A stretch of DNA of 64,000 nt from Sphingomonas yunnanensis (GTDB lineage: Bacteria; Pseudomonadota; Alphaproteobacteria; Sphingomonadales; Sphingomonadaceae), in assembly GCF_019898765.1 (NCBI RefSeq), contig NZ_JAIOKB010000001.1, forward strand, positions 806,001-870,000, written 5' to 3'. Below the pieces are notes generated by a model, which saw nothing but the letters and a program-made list of their open reading frames with translations, was not told the DNA's origin and searched no databases. This document shows positions 26,200-36,376 of the stretch, piece after piece; within the stretch, counting starts at the first letter, position 1; every line of letters starts with the position of its first letter. The position numbers and the translations under genes are program-made.

Positions 26200-27962
26200 T
26201 CTCGCTGCCCTCCACCCCAAGGTGCCTGCTCCGCGACCAGCGCGCGCGCCGCACGGATGTCACCCGCCTCGATCTGGATACGCAGCCGCTCGCGATCGCG
26301 GGCGCGGTACATCTGCTCGGCGCGGTCGATCTCGGCAGGCGAGATGCCGAGACCCTCCATCGCCAGTCGCGCCATCCGGATCGCCGACTCGAGTACCTCG
26401 CGCACCACCCCGCGCGCCGGCCCCGGCTTGAGCCGCACCAGCGCGCGCCGGTCGAACGTGCGCACGTAGATGGCGGCGTTCGGGAAGGCCTCGTGCACCG
26501 CCTCGAGCTGGCCGAGGTCGAGCTGGTCGCCGTCCATGCAGAACAGGAGGAGCTCCGCCTCGGCCGCGCCCGCCTGACGCAGCAGGTCGAGCCGCGTGCC
26601 GTCGCCGTAATACACCTTCGAGCCGAACTCCTCCGCGATGTCGATCATCTCGATATCGGTGTCGATCAGCGTGACCGGTATGTCCTGCATCATCAGCATC
26701 TGCCCGACGGTCTGACCGAACCGGCCGTAGCCGACGATGATCGCGTTGGCGCCGTCTGCCTTGGGACCGTCGCGCGCGCCGTCGGCGACGATCGGCTCCT
26801 CGCGGAAGCGACGCGTGAACATCATCAGGAACGGCGTGGTCGCCATCGACAGCGTGATGATCGCGCCGAACAGGCTCGCTGCCTGGGGCGCGATGAGATA
26901 GGCGTTCTGCGCCTGGGCGAGCAGAACGAAGCCGAACTCGCCGCCCTGGCTCAGCAGCAGCCCGAGCGCGAATGCCTGCCGCCACTTCATGCGGAAGGCG
27001 AGCCCTAGCGCGGTGATGATCCCCGCTTTGGTGACGATCAGCGCCACCGCCATCGCGACCACGAAGAAGGGGCGCTCGGCGATGGCGTGCAGGTCGAGCA
27101 TCATCCCGACCGCGAGGAAGAAAAGCCCGAGGAGGATCGAGCGGAACGGCTCGACGTCGGTCTCCAGCTCATGGCGATAGGGGCTGTCCGCCAGCATCAC
27201 GCCCGCCACGAAGGCGCCGAGCGCGGTGGAGAGGCCCAGCCACTCCATCAGCGCAGCCGCGGCGATCACGGTGAACAGAGCGGCGAAGACGAACATCTCG
27301 CGCTCGCCGAGATTGCCGATGCCGCGGAACAAAGGGCGCAGCACGAAGCGCCCGACCGCGACCAGCCCCGCGATCGCGAGCACGGTATAGACGACTAGCA
27401 GCCAGCCCGGCGGCCCCGCGGCCGCCTCGGGGTTACGGCTCATCGCGGCGATGATCGTGATCATCGGGATGATCGACAGGTCCTGGAACAGCAGGATCGA
27501 GAAAGCGCGCTCGCCGAACGGCGTGCGCAGCCGCCCCGACGACTGCAGCATCGGCAGCACCTGCGCGGTCGACGACAGCGCCAGCGGCATACCCACCGCG
27601 AGTGCCGCAGCGAGCGAGAATTTGGCCGCGAGCGCGAGGATCGCGGCGATGGCGATGCCGCAGGCGACGACCTGGATAGCGCCGAGGCCGAGAATGTCCT
27701 GCTTGAGCCGCCACAGCCGCGTCGGACTCAGCTCAAGCCCGACGATGAACAGCAGCAGCGTGATGCCGAGCTCGGCGAAGCCCAGCTTGGTCTCGGCGTC
27801 GCCGACGAGACCGAGCAGCTGCGGCCCGACCAGCGCGCCGGCGACGAGGAAGCCCAACGTCGCGCCCAGCCCGAGCCGGCGGAACAGCAGCACGAAGGCC
27901 AGTCCCGCGCCGAGCAGGATCGTGCCGTCGCGGACCAGCGAGCCGTCGGCGGCATGCTCCAT
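26196..27962 (-). CDS. KefB/KefC-type monovalent cation:proton antiporter
   Basis: 588 residues. Residues about 10-390 form a CPA2 exchanger (GLELSPTRLWRLKQ, LALSSTAQVLPML, FQDLSIIPMI, LGAFVAGVMLADSPYR, LSQGGEFGFVLLAQ); about 405-520 form an RCK-N/TrkA-N domain beginning IIVGYGRFGQTVGQML with the acidic IDTD end of the nucleotide site. It should exchange K+ or Na+ for H+ under ligand control; glutathione gating is known for E. coli KefB/C but not shown here. Its start overlaps the scaffold-like gene stop by one base. Confidence 0.92.
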   Translation of the reverse strand: MEHAADGSLVRDGTILLGAGLAFVLLFRRLGLGATLGFLVAGALVGPQLLGLVGDAETKLGFAELGITLLLFIVGLELSPTRLWRLKQDILGLGAIQVVACGIAIAAILALAAKFSLAAALAVGMPLALSSTAQVLPMLQSSGRLRTPFGERAFSILLFQDLSIIPMITIIAAMSRNPEAAAGPPGWLLVVYTVLAIAGLVAVGRFVLRPLFRGIGNLGEREMFVFAALFTVIAAAALMEWLGLSTALGAFVAGVMLADSPYRHELETDVEPFRSILLGLFFLAVGMMLDLHAIAERPFFVVAMAVALIVTKAGIITALGLAFRMKWRQAFALGLLLSQGGEFGFVLLAQAQNAYLIAPQAASLFGAIITLSMATTPFLMMFTRRFREEPIVADGARDGPKADGANAIIVGYGRFGQTVGQMLMMQDIPVTLIDTDIEMIDIAEEFGSKVYYGDGTRLDLLRQAGAAEAELLLFCMDGDQLDLGQLEAVHEAFPNAAIYVRTFDRRALVRLKPGPARGVVREVLESAIRMARLAMEGLGISPAEIDRAEQMYRARDRERLRIQIEAGDIRAARALVAEQAPWGGGQRE

Positions 27963-28402
27963 CAGGCGCCGACCTTGCTCGCGGCGCGCGCCTGCTGGGC
28001 CGCCTCCGCCGCGGCCTCGAAGGCGAGCCGGATCGACGGGTGGCGCGCGGTGAGCTTGAGCCCCGGCGTGAAGATGCCGATGCCGGGCCAGTCGGGCACG
28101 TTCCCGGTGCCGGCGAGCCAGGCGGTGAGCGAGTCGCGCGCCGCCGCCAGCTCCTCGGGCGTGCGGCCGACGGCGTGCCGCGCCAGCAGCGTCGACGACG
28201 CCTGACCGAGCAGGCAGGCGCGTACCTGGGTGCCGAGCGCGGCCACCCGCCCGTCGCGGTCGAGAGCGACGTCGACGGTCACGCGGCTACCGCAGATCGG
28301 CGAGCGCTTCTCGGCCGTTCCCGCCGGGTCGGCGAGCCGCTCGGGATAGGGGTTGCCGATCGCGAGCGCGCTGATCTCGGGGGTGTACAGGTCGAGGCTC
28401 AT
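27962..28402 (-). CDS. IscU/SufU-like Fe-S scaffold-related protein
   Basis: 146 residues. The fold-defining blocks SPICGSRVTVDV and VRACLLGQASSTLLARHAVG match the first two cysteine sites of IscU/SufU scaffolds. The third cysteine site is not found: the C-terminal region reads LTARHPSIRLAFEA. Related proteins of this shape occur widely in alphaproteobacteria, usually annotated as iron-sulfur assembly scaffolds, so the activity is uncertain. It is coupled to cvpA (ATGA) and the antiporter gene (TGATG). Confidence 0.8.
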   Translation of the reverse strand: MSLDLYTPEISALAIGNPYPERLADPAGTAEKRSPICGSRVTVDVALDRDGRVAALGTQVRACLLGQASSTLLARHAVGRTPEELAAARDSLTAWLAGTGNVPDWPGIGIFTPGLKLTARHPSIRLAFEAAAEAAQQARAASKVGA

Positions 28403-28959
28403 GACTCTCTATTCTCTCTGACCGAGCGCGGGGGCACGCGCGGCGCGAAGACGGGCTCGCCGCGCCGGCGACGGTCGACGAAATCGGCGATCGACGCGCT
28501 CGTCGCGCTGAGCAGCGGGTAAGTGCGCGCCCGCGTCAGCCACGCCGGCCGATGCGACGGCCCGCCGCCCGTCGTGTCGAGCACGAGGATCAGCAGGAGA
28601 TAGGCGAGGCTCGCCAGGATCAAACCCTTCAGCGCACCGAAACCGAAACCCAGCGCGCGGTCGATCGGGCCGAGGACCGAGGTGCGGGTGCGCCGCGCCA
28701 CCGCGTTGACCACGATCTTGCTGAGGAAATAGGTGCCGGCGGTGAGGATCACGAAGGCCAGCACCGCCGCGCCCGAGGCGCTGCCGACGGTGCCGGACAG
28801 AGCGCGCGCGAGCGGCAGGTGGAAGATCTTGAGCGCGAACACCATCGCCACCCAGGCGAACAGCGCGAGCACCTCGCCGACGAAGCCACGCCGCACCCCG
28901 CCGAGCGCGGTCAGCGCCACCGCGGCGAGCACGGCGATGTCGAGCCCCTGCAAGTCCAT
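28399..28959 (-). CDS. cvpA: CvpA family membrane protein
   Basis: 186 residues with four membrane helices in the first 110 residues (LDIAVLAAVALTALGGVRRG opens the domain, RALGFGFGALKGLI closes it) and a charged cytoplasmic tail. CvpA is linked to colicin V production and envelope maintenance in enterobacteria; its molecular activity is unclear. ATG 28959 is preferred over 28971 because GGAGG lies six bases upstream. Next upstream gene on the strand is radA, across a 293-base gap holding a repeat. Confidence 0.88.
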   Translation of the reverse strand: MDLQGLDIAVLAAVALTALGGVRRGFVGEVLALFAWVAMVFALKIFHLPLARALSGTVGSASGAAVLAFVILTAGTYFLSKIVVNAVARRTRTSVLGPIDRALGFGFGALKGLILASLAYLLLILVLDTTGGGPSHRPAWLTRARTYPLLSATSASIADFVDRRRRGEPVFAPRVPPRSVRENRES

Positions 28960-29080
28960 GTGCGCCTCCATATGGCGTGGCGGCGGCGGCGGCCAGCGCG
29001 AGTTGCGGTGAGGGCGCGTGGGGCTAACGCGACGAGGCGGCCCAGACCGGTGAGTACATAGCACCAGACGTTACACACAG

Positions 29081-29214
29081 ATCCTCCCCGGCACCGGGAG
29101 GGAGACCAGCCGCAGGCTAATGAAGGGGGGCGTCCATCAGCGCTGCGCTGCGTGGAGCAACCCCTCCACCGCGCCGCTTCGCGGCGCGGTCCCCTCCCCG
29201 CCGGCGGGAAGGAT
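29081..29214. repeat. Palindromic intergenic element between radA and cvpA
   Basis: Outer arms ATCCTCCCCGGCACCGGGAG (29081 on) and its imperfect inverse ending CGGGAAGGATT bracket an inner perfect 10-bp hairpin ACCGCGCCGC-TTC-GCGGCGCGGT (29168-29190). Arms are individually palindromic. It may attenuate or stabilise the radA-cvpA transcript. No gene is visible in the 293-base gap. Confidence 0.65.
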
Positions 29215-29252
29215 TGGGTTCTCCGATCTGGTCGCCTCACCCTCTCCGCGAC

Positions 29253-30629
29253 TCATCCTCTCCCCAACAGGTGATCGACGAACTGCCCGAGCGTCCGGAA
29301 ACTCGACCGCCGCATCGCCTCGCGCTCCGCCCCCGCCGCGCTGTCGGGCAGCAGCGCGCGCTCGAAGCCCAGCTTGGCCGCCTCCTTGAGCCGCAGCGGC
29401 GCGTGCGCGACCGGGCGCAACTCGCCCGATAGCGCGATCTCGCCGAACGCCACCGCGTCGGCGGGGACGGGCCGCTCGCTCAGTGCCGAGACCAGCGCGG
29501 CCGCGACCGCGAGATCCGCCGCCGGGTCCTGCACGCGATAGCCACCCGCGACGTTGAGATAGACCTCGCAGGTCGAGAAGCTGAGCCCGCAGCGCGCCTC
29601 CAGCACCGCCAGGATCATCGCCAGCCGCCCCGAGTCCCAGCCGACCACCGCGCGCCGCGGCGTCGCCCCGCTGGCGAGCCGCACCACCAGCGCCTGGATC
29701 TCGACCAGCACCGGTCGCGTCCCCTCCAGCGCGGGGAAGACGGTCGCGCCGGTCACGCCCTCGTCGCGCTGGGTGAGGAAGAGCGCGGAGGGATTCGATA
29801 CTTCCTCGAGGCCTTCCGCCACCATCGCGAAGACGCCGATCTCGTCGGTACCGCCGAAGCGGTTCTTCAGGCTGCGCAGGATGCGATACTGGTGGCTCCG
29901 CTCGCCCTCGAAGCTCAGCACCGTGTCGACCATATGCTCCAGCACGCGCGGCCCCGCGATCGTGCCGTCCTTGGTGACATGACCGACCAGCACCACCGCC
30001 GTGCCGCGCTCCTTGGCGAAACGGATCAACTCCTGCGCGCTGGCACGGACCTGGCTGACCGTGCCGGGCGCACCCTCGATCAGGTCGGAGTGCATCGTCT
30101 GGATCGAGTCGATCACCAGCAGCGCGGGCGGGCGGTCGTGCGACAGCGTGGTGAGAATGTCGCGCGTCGAGGTGGCGGCGGCGAGCTTCACCGGCGCGTC
30201 ACCCAGCCCGAGCCGACGCGCGCGTAGGCGCACCTGATCGGCCGCCTCCTCGCCCGACACATAGGCGACGTCGTGGCCGCGCCGCGCCAGCGCCGCCGCC
30301 GCCTGGAGCAGCAGGGTCGACTTGCCGATGCCGGGGTCGCCGCCGATCAGCGTCGCCGAGCCCGTCACCAGCCCGCCGCCCAGCGCGCGATCGAGTTCGG
30401 CGATTCCGAACGGCGTGCGCGGCGGCAGCGCTACCTCGGCATCGAGCCCGACCAGCGCGATCGTTCGCCCCCCGCCCTGCAGGTTATGCTTGGCCTGGAA
30501 CGGCGTGGCCGAGAGCGGTGCCTCTTCCACCAGCGTGTTCCACTCCGAGCAGTCGGCGCACTGCCCCTGCCAGCGGTGAGTCACCGCGCCGCACGCCTGG
30601 CAGACATATCGCTTGTTGATCTTCGCCAT
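29253..30629 (-). CDS. radA: DNA repair protein RadA
   Basis: 458 residues, full length. An N-terminal zinc finger (CQACG and CADC), a RecA-like ATPase with Walker A GGDPGIGKST and Walker B LLVIDSIQT, the RadA-specific KNRFGGTDEIGVF, and the C-terminal Lon-like domain (GGYRVQDPAADLAVAAAL and FGEIALSGELRPV). A branch-migration helicase in homologous recombination. ATG 30629 gives MAKINKRYVCQACG, the typical start. Confidence 0.97.
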   Translation of the reverse strand: MAKINKRYVCQACGAVTHRWQGQCADCSEWNTLVEEAPLSATPFQAKHNLQGGGRTIALVGLDAEVALPPRTPFGIAELDRALGGGLVTGSATLIGGDPGIGKSTLLLQAAAALARRGHDVAYVSGEEAADQVRLRARRLGLGDAPVKLAAATSTRDILTTLSHDRPPALLVIDSIQTMHSDLIEGAPGTVSQVRASAQELIRFAKERGTAVVLVGHVTKDGTIAGPRVLEHMVDTVLSFEGERSHQYRILRSLKNRFGGTDEIGVFAMVAEGLEEVSNPSALFLTQRDEGVTGATVFPALEGTRPVLVEIQALVVRLASGATPRRAVVGWDSGRLAMILAVLEARCGLSFSTCEVYLNVAGGYRVQDPAADLAVAAALVSALSERPVPADAVAFGEIALSGELRPVAHAPLRLKEAAKLGFERALLPDSAAGAEREAMRRSSFRTLGQFVDHLLGRG

Positions 30630-30721
30630 CGCTCGTTCCTAGCATTCGAGGAACAGGAAGGGAACGACTGTTCGATGAACGAGCGGTTCACCTCAGGTGC
30701 AGGGCGTGTCGGCCATATACC

Positions 30722-30747
30722 GGAACCCTCGTTGTGACGCGATCGTT
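30722..30747 (+). promoter_or_regulatory. EcfG-type general stress response promoter
   Basis: GGAAC (30722-30726) and CGTT (30744-30747) are separated by exactly 17 bases, the alphaproteobacterial EcfG consensus for the general stress response sigma factor. It lies 43 bases upstream of the ATG at 30790 in the right orientation, with AGGAG (30779-30783) as the ribosome site. No other GGAAC-N17-CGTT was noticed in the intergenic regions of the window. Confidence 0.65.
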
Positions 30748-30789
30748 TCAGCGACGTTACCTCTTCGCAAACGACCATAGGAGTTTCTC

Positions 30790-31506
30790 GTGAAGCACTT
30801 CGCCGTTTTCGCCCTCGTTTCCGCCGCTGCCCTACCCGGGGTCGCGCTGGCGCAAGCGGCGGCGCCGGCCCAGGCGCCTGCCACGGGTGCGGCCGCGGTC
30901 ACCACCGGTGCCACCGTCTATGATACCTCGGGCGGGGTCGTCGGCACCGTCGAGAGCACCGATGGCAGCAACGCGGTGGTCAACACCGGCACGGTCAAGG
31001 CGGCGATCCCGCTGACCTCGCTCGGCCAGGGCGCGCAGGGACCGGTTCTCGCGATGACCAAGGCCCAGCTCGAGGCGGCAGCGGGCCAGCAGCAAGCGCA
31101 GGCGTCGGCCGACTTCAAGTCCAAGCTCGTTCCCGGCGCCACGGTCTACGGCACCGGCGGCGCGCAGGTGGGCACGATCAAGTCGGTCGACGCCAGCGGC
31201 GTGACACTGACGACCACCGACGGTCCGGTCGTGCTGCCGACCAGCGGTTTCGGCCCCGGCCCGCAGGGCGTCATGCTCGGCATGACCGCGGCCCAGCTCA
31301 AGGCCGCGATGACCGCGGCGGGTGGCGGCAGTGCGGGAGCGGCGTCGACGACCTCGTCGTCGACTACCGCGGGCGACATGGCCGCCGGCACCACTGCAGC
31401 GACCGGCACCGAGAGCGCGTCGACCCCGGGTACCAGCGCGGACGCCTCGACCGCTGCGCCGGGCGCGACCACGACGACGACCAAGGTGAAGCGCAAGCCG
31501 CGCTGA
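30790..31506 (+). CDS. Secreted two-repeat PRC-barrel-like protein
   Basis: 238 residues. A signal peptide (VSAAALPGVALAQA, cleavage near residue 22) precedes two related domains: ATVYDTSGGVVGTVESTDG to about residue 97, and ATVYGTGGAQVGTIKSVDAS to about residue 170, each closing with a GPVLAM/GVMLGM-TxAQLxAA helix. The pattern resembles a duplicated PRC-barrel-like or QRxxR-less periplasmic beta domain. A Ser/Thr/Ala-rich tail ends in KVKRKPR. Function unknown; an envelope protein of the stress regulon is inferred from the promoter. Confidence 0.78.
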   Translation: MKHFAVFALVSAAALPGVALAQAAAPAQAPATGAAAVTTGATVYDTSGGVVGTVESTDGSNAVVNTGTVKAAIPLTSLGQGAQGPVLAMTKAQLEAAAGQQQAQASADFKSKLVPGATVYGTGGAQVGTIKSVDASGVTLTTTDGPVVLPTSGFGPGPQGVMLGMTAAQLKAAMTAAGGGSAGAASTTSSSTTAGDMAAGTTAATGTESASTPGTSADASTAAPGATTTTTKVKRKPR

Positions 31507-31532
31507 TCTCGGCAATCGGCTGGTACCGGAGT

Positions 31533-31565
31533 GCCGCCCGCATCACAGGACGCGGGCGGCGCTTC
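31533..31565 (+). terminator. Hairpin terminator downstream of the secreted protein
   Basis: A perfect 9-bp stem GCCGCCCGC (31533-31541) and GCGGGCGGC (31552-31560) with loop ATCACAGGAC, followed by GCTTCT. The T tract is weak. It lies 27 bases after the stop codon. Confidence 0.6.
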
Positions 31566-31707
31566 TCGTTGGTGGCGATCGACATGATGCGCCAAGTCGC
31601 TTTTTACCCGGCGAAGCCCGCGGTGCGATCGGATGATCCTCCCGGCTCGGCCTTGACGACCTTGCAGACGGGCACCGGCCCTCGCCGGCGATCTAAGAAG
31701 GAATATC

Positions 31708-31897
31708 GTTCACGCGAAGGCGATGAGGCGCGAAGAAGGTTGGTTCACGCGGAGGCGCAGAGAGGAAGCTATTCGGTGCCGGCGTCGTGGACACCTCATT
31801 CGAGGTAGAGAGCCGTTGGCGCGGCATGCGCGCGCTCTCCGCGCCTCCGCGCGGATCAGCCTTCTTCTCGTCGCGTCTTAGCGGCTTTGCGAGAACA
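31708..31897. repeat. Long inverted repeat, family D copy 2
   Basis: Begins GTTCACGCGAAGGCG and ends CTTCTTCTCGTCGCGTCTTA followed by GCGGCTTTGCGAGAAC, closely matching the ends of the element at 11387-11582. The left end carries an extra GGTTCACGCGGAGGCGCAGA duplicate. It fills most of the 407-base gap between the terminator at 31565 and the pckA stop; no gene is seen there. Confidence 0.65.
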
Positions 31898-31913
31898 AAC
31901 CCTCCTACCCATC

Positions 31914-33521
<1,608 letters not shown>

Positions 33522-33570
33522 TGGTCCATCCTCTGCTTCGCCGCCGCGCCCTCGCGCCGCGGCCTGTGCT

Positions 33571-33619
33571 AAACATGTTTTACGCGTACGCTGGCCGCGC
33601 GTCAAACATGTTAAACATG
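33571..33619. promoter_or_regulatory. Three AAACATG repeats in the pckA-chvI divergent region
   Basis: AAACATGTTT, a perfect 10-bp palindrome, at 33571-33580; then AAACATG at 33604-33610 and again at 33613-33619. They lie 50 bases before pckA and 82 before chvI. The 33-base and 9-base steps suggest one face of the helix for the outer copies. The binding protein is unknown; ChvI autoregulation is one possibility. Confidence 0.5.
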
Positions 33620-33700
33620 ACAGTGGCTCGGCCTTTCGCGTGCCATTGAGCGCGCGCGCGCTTTGGACTACCCACTCGAACTTATGACCCGGATCCCTCG

Positions 33701-34405
33701 ATGACGGCCACGATCGCGCTGGTCGACGACGACCGCAACATTCTCACCTCGGTGTCGATCGCGCTGCAGGCCGAGGGCTTTCTCACGCGGGTCTATTCGG
33801 ATAGCGAGGCGGCGCTCAAAGCGCTCACCGACAACTCGCCCGATCTCGCGATCTTCGACATCAAGATGCCGCGGATGGACGGGCTGGAGCTGCTGCGACG
33901 CCTGCGCGAGAAGAGCCGCGTGCCGGTCATCTTCCTCACCAGCAAGGACGACGAACTCGACGAGGCGCTCGGGCTGGCGATGGGCGCGGACGATTATATC
34001 GCCAAGCCGTTCAGCCAGCGGCTGCTGATCGCGCGCATCCGTGCCATCCTGCGCCGCACCGAGGGCAGCGGTACACCAGGCGGCGAAGATGCCGCCGCGC
34101 AGGGCCCGATCGAGCGCGGCCGGCTGGTGATGGACCCGGCACGCCACCGCGTCAGTTGGGACGGTCAGAACGTGACGCTGACCGTCACGGAGTTCCTGAT
34201 CCTCGAGACGCTGGCGCAGCGCCCCGGCATCGTGAAAACGCGCAATCAGCTGATGGACGCGGCCTATCAGGACGACATCTACGTCGACGACCGCACCATC
34301 GACAGCCATATCAAACGCGTCCGCCGCAAGTTCCGCGAGGTCGACACCGGCTTCGACTCGATCGAGACATTGTATGGCGCCGGCTACCGCTTTTCGGAGG
34401 AGTGA
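33701..34405 (+). CDS. chvI: ChvI-type OmpR-family response regulator
   Basis: 234 residues. A receiver domain (residues 1-120; acidic VDDDRN, phosphoacceptor Asp53 in [11 protein letters not shown], Thr in FLTSK, Lys in YIAKPF) and a C-terminal winged-helix DNA-binding domain ([42 protein letters not shown]). ChvI with ChvG controls envelope, acid and symbiosis or virulence responses in alphaproteobacteria. Its 3' end overlaps chvG by 32 bases. Confidence 0.95.
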   Translation: MTATIALVDDDRNILTSVSIALQAEGFLTRVYSDSEAALKALTDNSPDLAIFDIKMPRMDGLELLRRLREKSRVPVIFLTSKDDELDEALGLAMGADDYIAKPFSQRLLIARIRAILRRTEGSGTPGGEDAAAQGPIERGRLVMDPARHRVSWDGQNVTLTVTEFLILETLAQRPGIVKTRNQLMDAAYQDDIYVDDRTIDSHIKRVRRKFREVDTGFDSIETLYGAGYRFSEE

Positions 34406-35951
34406 CGCCGCCGAGCAGGCACGCTCCTGGTCCGGCAAGGTCTCGCTCACGCCGCGCATCCTCGCGGTCAACATCCTGGCGCTTCTCCTGCTGGCGGGCG
34501 GCTTCTTCTACCTCGACTCGTTCCGCACGCGCATCCTCGACGAGCGCGCGGCGCAGGCCTCGCGCGAGGCGCGGCTGATGGCGGAGGCGCTCACCGCCAT
34601 CCCCGATACGCGGCGAGACTGGCTGCTGGCGCGACTCGCCACCGACACGGGCACGCGACTGCGGCTGTATGACGCCGCGGGCGCCGCGAGCGCCGACTCG
34701 CGCACGCTCGGCGTCGCCAACTTCCACCTCGACGATCCGGACGACGACTCGATCGCCCAGCGCAGCGCGCGCTTCCTCGACGCGGCGATCGACCGCGTCG
34801 TGCGCGCCCCGCTCGCCCCGGGCTATCGCGAGCGCGCCGACGGGCGACGCTGGCCCGACGTGCGCGCGGTGCTCGCCGGTGCGTCCGGCGCGGTGACGGT
34901 ATGGCGTGCGCCCGATCGCACCCCGGTCATCACCGCCGCCGCGCCGCTGCCCGGCGGCCGAGCGCTGCTCTCCGCGGTCAACGCGCGCGACATCACCGAG
35001 CGCGTGCGGCTCGAGCGCTTCCGACTCAGCGTGGTGCTGCTGGTGGTGGCGGCGATCTCGATCGGCCTGTCGCTGTTCCTCGCGCGCACCATCGTCGAGC
35101 CGCTTCGCCGGCTGGCGCGCGCCGCGGTGCGGGTGCGGCTCGGCCGCGCGCGCGAGGTGGTGGTGCCGCGCCTGCCCGAACGCCGCGACGAGATCGGCAT
35201 GCTCGCGCGCGCGCTCAGCGACATGAGCCTCGCGCTGCGCGCGCGGATCGACGCCACCGAGGCCTTCGCCGCCGACGTCACGCATGAGCTCAAGAACCCC
35301 CTAGCCTCGCTCCGCTCCGCGGTGGACGCGCTCGGCCATGTCCGCGACCCCGCCGCGCAGGCGCAACTGCTCGCCATCGTCGGCGACGACGTCCACCGGC
35401 TCGACCGGCTGATCGGCGACATATCGGACGCGTCGCGGCTCGACGCCCAGCTCAGCCGCGCGACCTTCGAGCCAGTCGACGTCGAGGTCATGCTCGCCGC
35501 CATGGTGGCGCAGCGCGAGGCGCGCGGGGTGGCGCGCGGGGTGCGCGTGTGGCTCGACGCGCGCGACCAAGGCGAGCTCCACGTGCTCGGCGAAGGCGCG
35601 CGGCTGGAGCGAGTTTTCGCCAATCTGATCGACAATGCCATCTCCTTCTCGCCCGATGACGGCGTCGTCAGCGTCGCGGTGCGGCGCGACCGCTCGATGC
35701 TGGAGGTGCGGATCGAGGACGAGGGCCCGGGCGTGCCCGAGACGGCGCGCGAGTCGATCTTCCAGCGCTTCCACTCGGTGCGTCCGGCGGAGGAGAGCTT
35801 CGGCGAGCATAGCGGCCTGGGCCTCGCGATCGCGCGCACGATCGTCGACGCGCACCAGGGCGAGATCGGCGTCGAGTCGCGGGACGACCGGCTGAGCGGC
35901 GCGCGCTTCGTCGTGCGGCTGCCGCTCGCCGAGCGGGAAGCGGCGGCGTGA
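34374..35951 (+). CDS. chvG: ChvG-type sensor histidine kinase
   Basis: 525 residues. Two membrane helices (about residues 28-47 and 222-243) flank a periplasmic sensor domain of about 170 residues; HAMP follows; then the kinase core with H-box [15 protein letters not shown]-box [17 protein letters not shown] and [12 protein letters not shown]. In the family the periplasmic ExoR binds and restrains the sensor; no exoR is in the window. ATG 34374 lies inside chvI and is the only early start in frame. The stop overlaps hprK (GTGA). Confidence 0.94.
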   Translation: MAPATAFRRSDAAEQARSWSGKVSLTPRILAVNILALLLLAGGFFYLDSFRTRILDERAAQASREARLMAEALTAIPDTRRDWLLARLATDTGTRLRLYDAAGAASADSRTLGVANFHLDDPDDDSIAQRSARFLDAAIDRVVRAPLAPGYRERADGRRWPDVRAVLAGASGAVTVWRAPDRTPVITAAAPLPGGRALLSAVNARDITERVRLERFRLSVVLLVVAAISIGLSLFLARTIVEPLRRLARAAVRVRLGRAREVVVPRLPERRDEIGMLARALSDMSLALRARIDATEAFAADVTHELKNPLASLRSAVDALGHVRDPAAQAQLLAIVGDDVHRLDRLIGDISDASRLDAQLSRATFEPVDVEVMLAAMVAQREARGVARGVRVWLDARDQGELHVLGEGARLERVFANLIDNAISFSPDDGVVSVAVRRDRSMLEVRIEDEGPGVPETARESIFQRFHSVRPAEESFGEHSGLGLAIARTIVDAHQGEIGVESRDDRLSGARFVVRLPLAEREAAA

Positions 35952-36376
35952 CCGCGCCGGTGACACTCCACGCCACCGCGGTCGCGCTCGGCGGGCGCGC
36001 GGTGCTGCTCACGGGGCCGTCGGGCGCGGGCAAGTCCGATCTGGCGCTGCGGCTGATCGATCGCGGCGCCGAGCTGGTGGCGGACGACTACACGATGCTG
36101 GTGCACGACGGTGCCGACCTGGTGGCGGGATCGCCCGCGACGATCGCGGGGCGGATGGAGGTGCGCGGGCTCGGCATCGTCGACAGGCCGTACCGGCTCG
36201 TCGCGCCGATCGCGCTGGTGGTCGCGCTCGGCGAGGAGGGTGAGCGCATGCCCGAGCCGCGCTGGATCGAGCTCGTCGGCGTCGCCTTGCCCGAGATCGT
36301 GATCGATCCGCGCTGGCCCTCGGCACCGATCAAGGTGGAATGGGCGTTGGCACGACTGAAGGAGATGCCGTCGTGA
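35948..36376 (+). CDS. hprK: HPr kinase/phosphorylase, short alphaproteobacterial form
   Basis: 142 residues from GTG 35948. Only the C-terminal catalytic domain is present, as usual in alphaproteobacteria: Walker A LLTGPSGAGKSDLALRLI, the LVADDYTML strand with catalytic acidic residues, and the signature MEVRGLGIVD. It would phosphorylate Ser46 of the HPr encoded three genes downstream. GTGA overlaps on both sides tie it to chvG and rapZ. Confidence 0.94.
   Translation: MTAPVTLHATAVALGGRAVLLTGPSGAGKSDLALRLIDRGAELVADDYTMLVHDGADLVAGSPATIAGRMEVRGLGIVDRPYRLVAPIALVVALGEEGERMPEPRWIELVGVALPEIVIDPRWPSAPIKVEWALARLKEMPS

Noticed and set aside
30650..30680. Additional GGAAC sequences near radA considered as EcfG promoters
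   Set aside because: No CGTT at 16-17 bases in either orientation.
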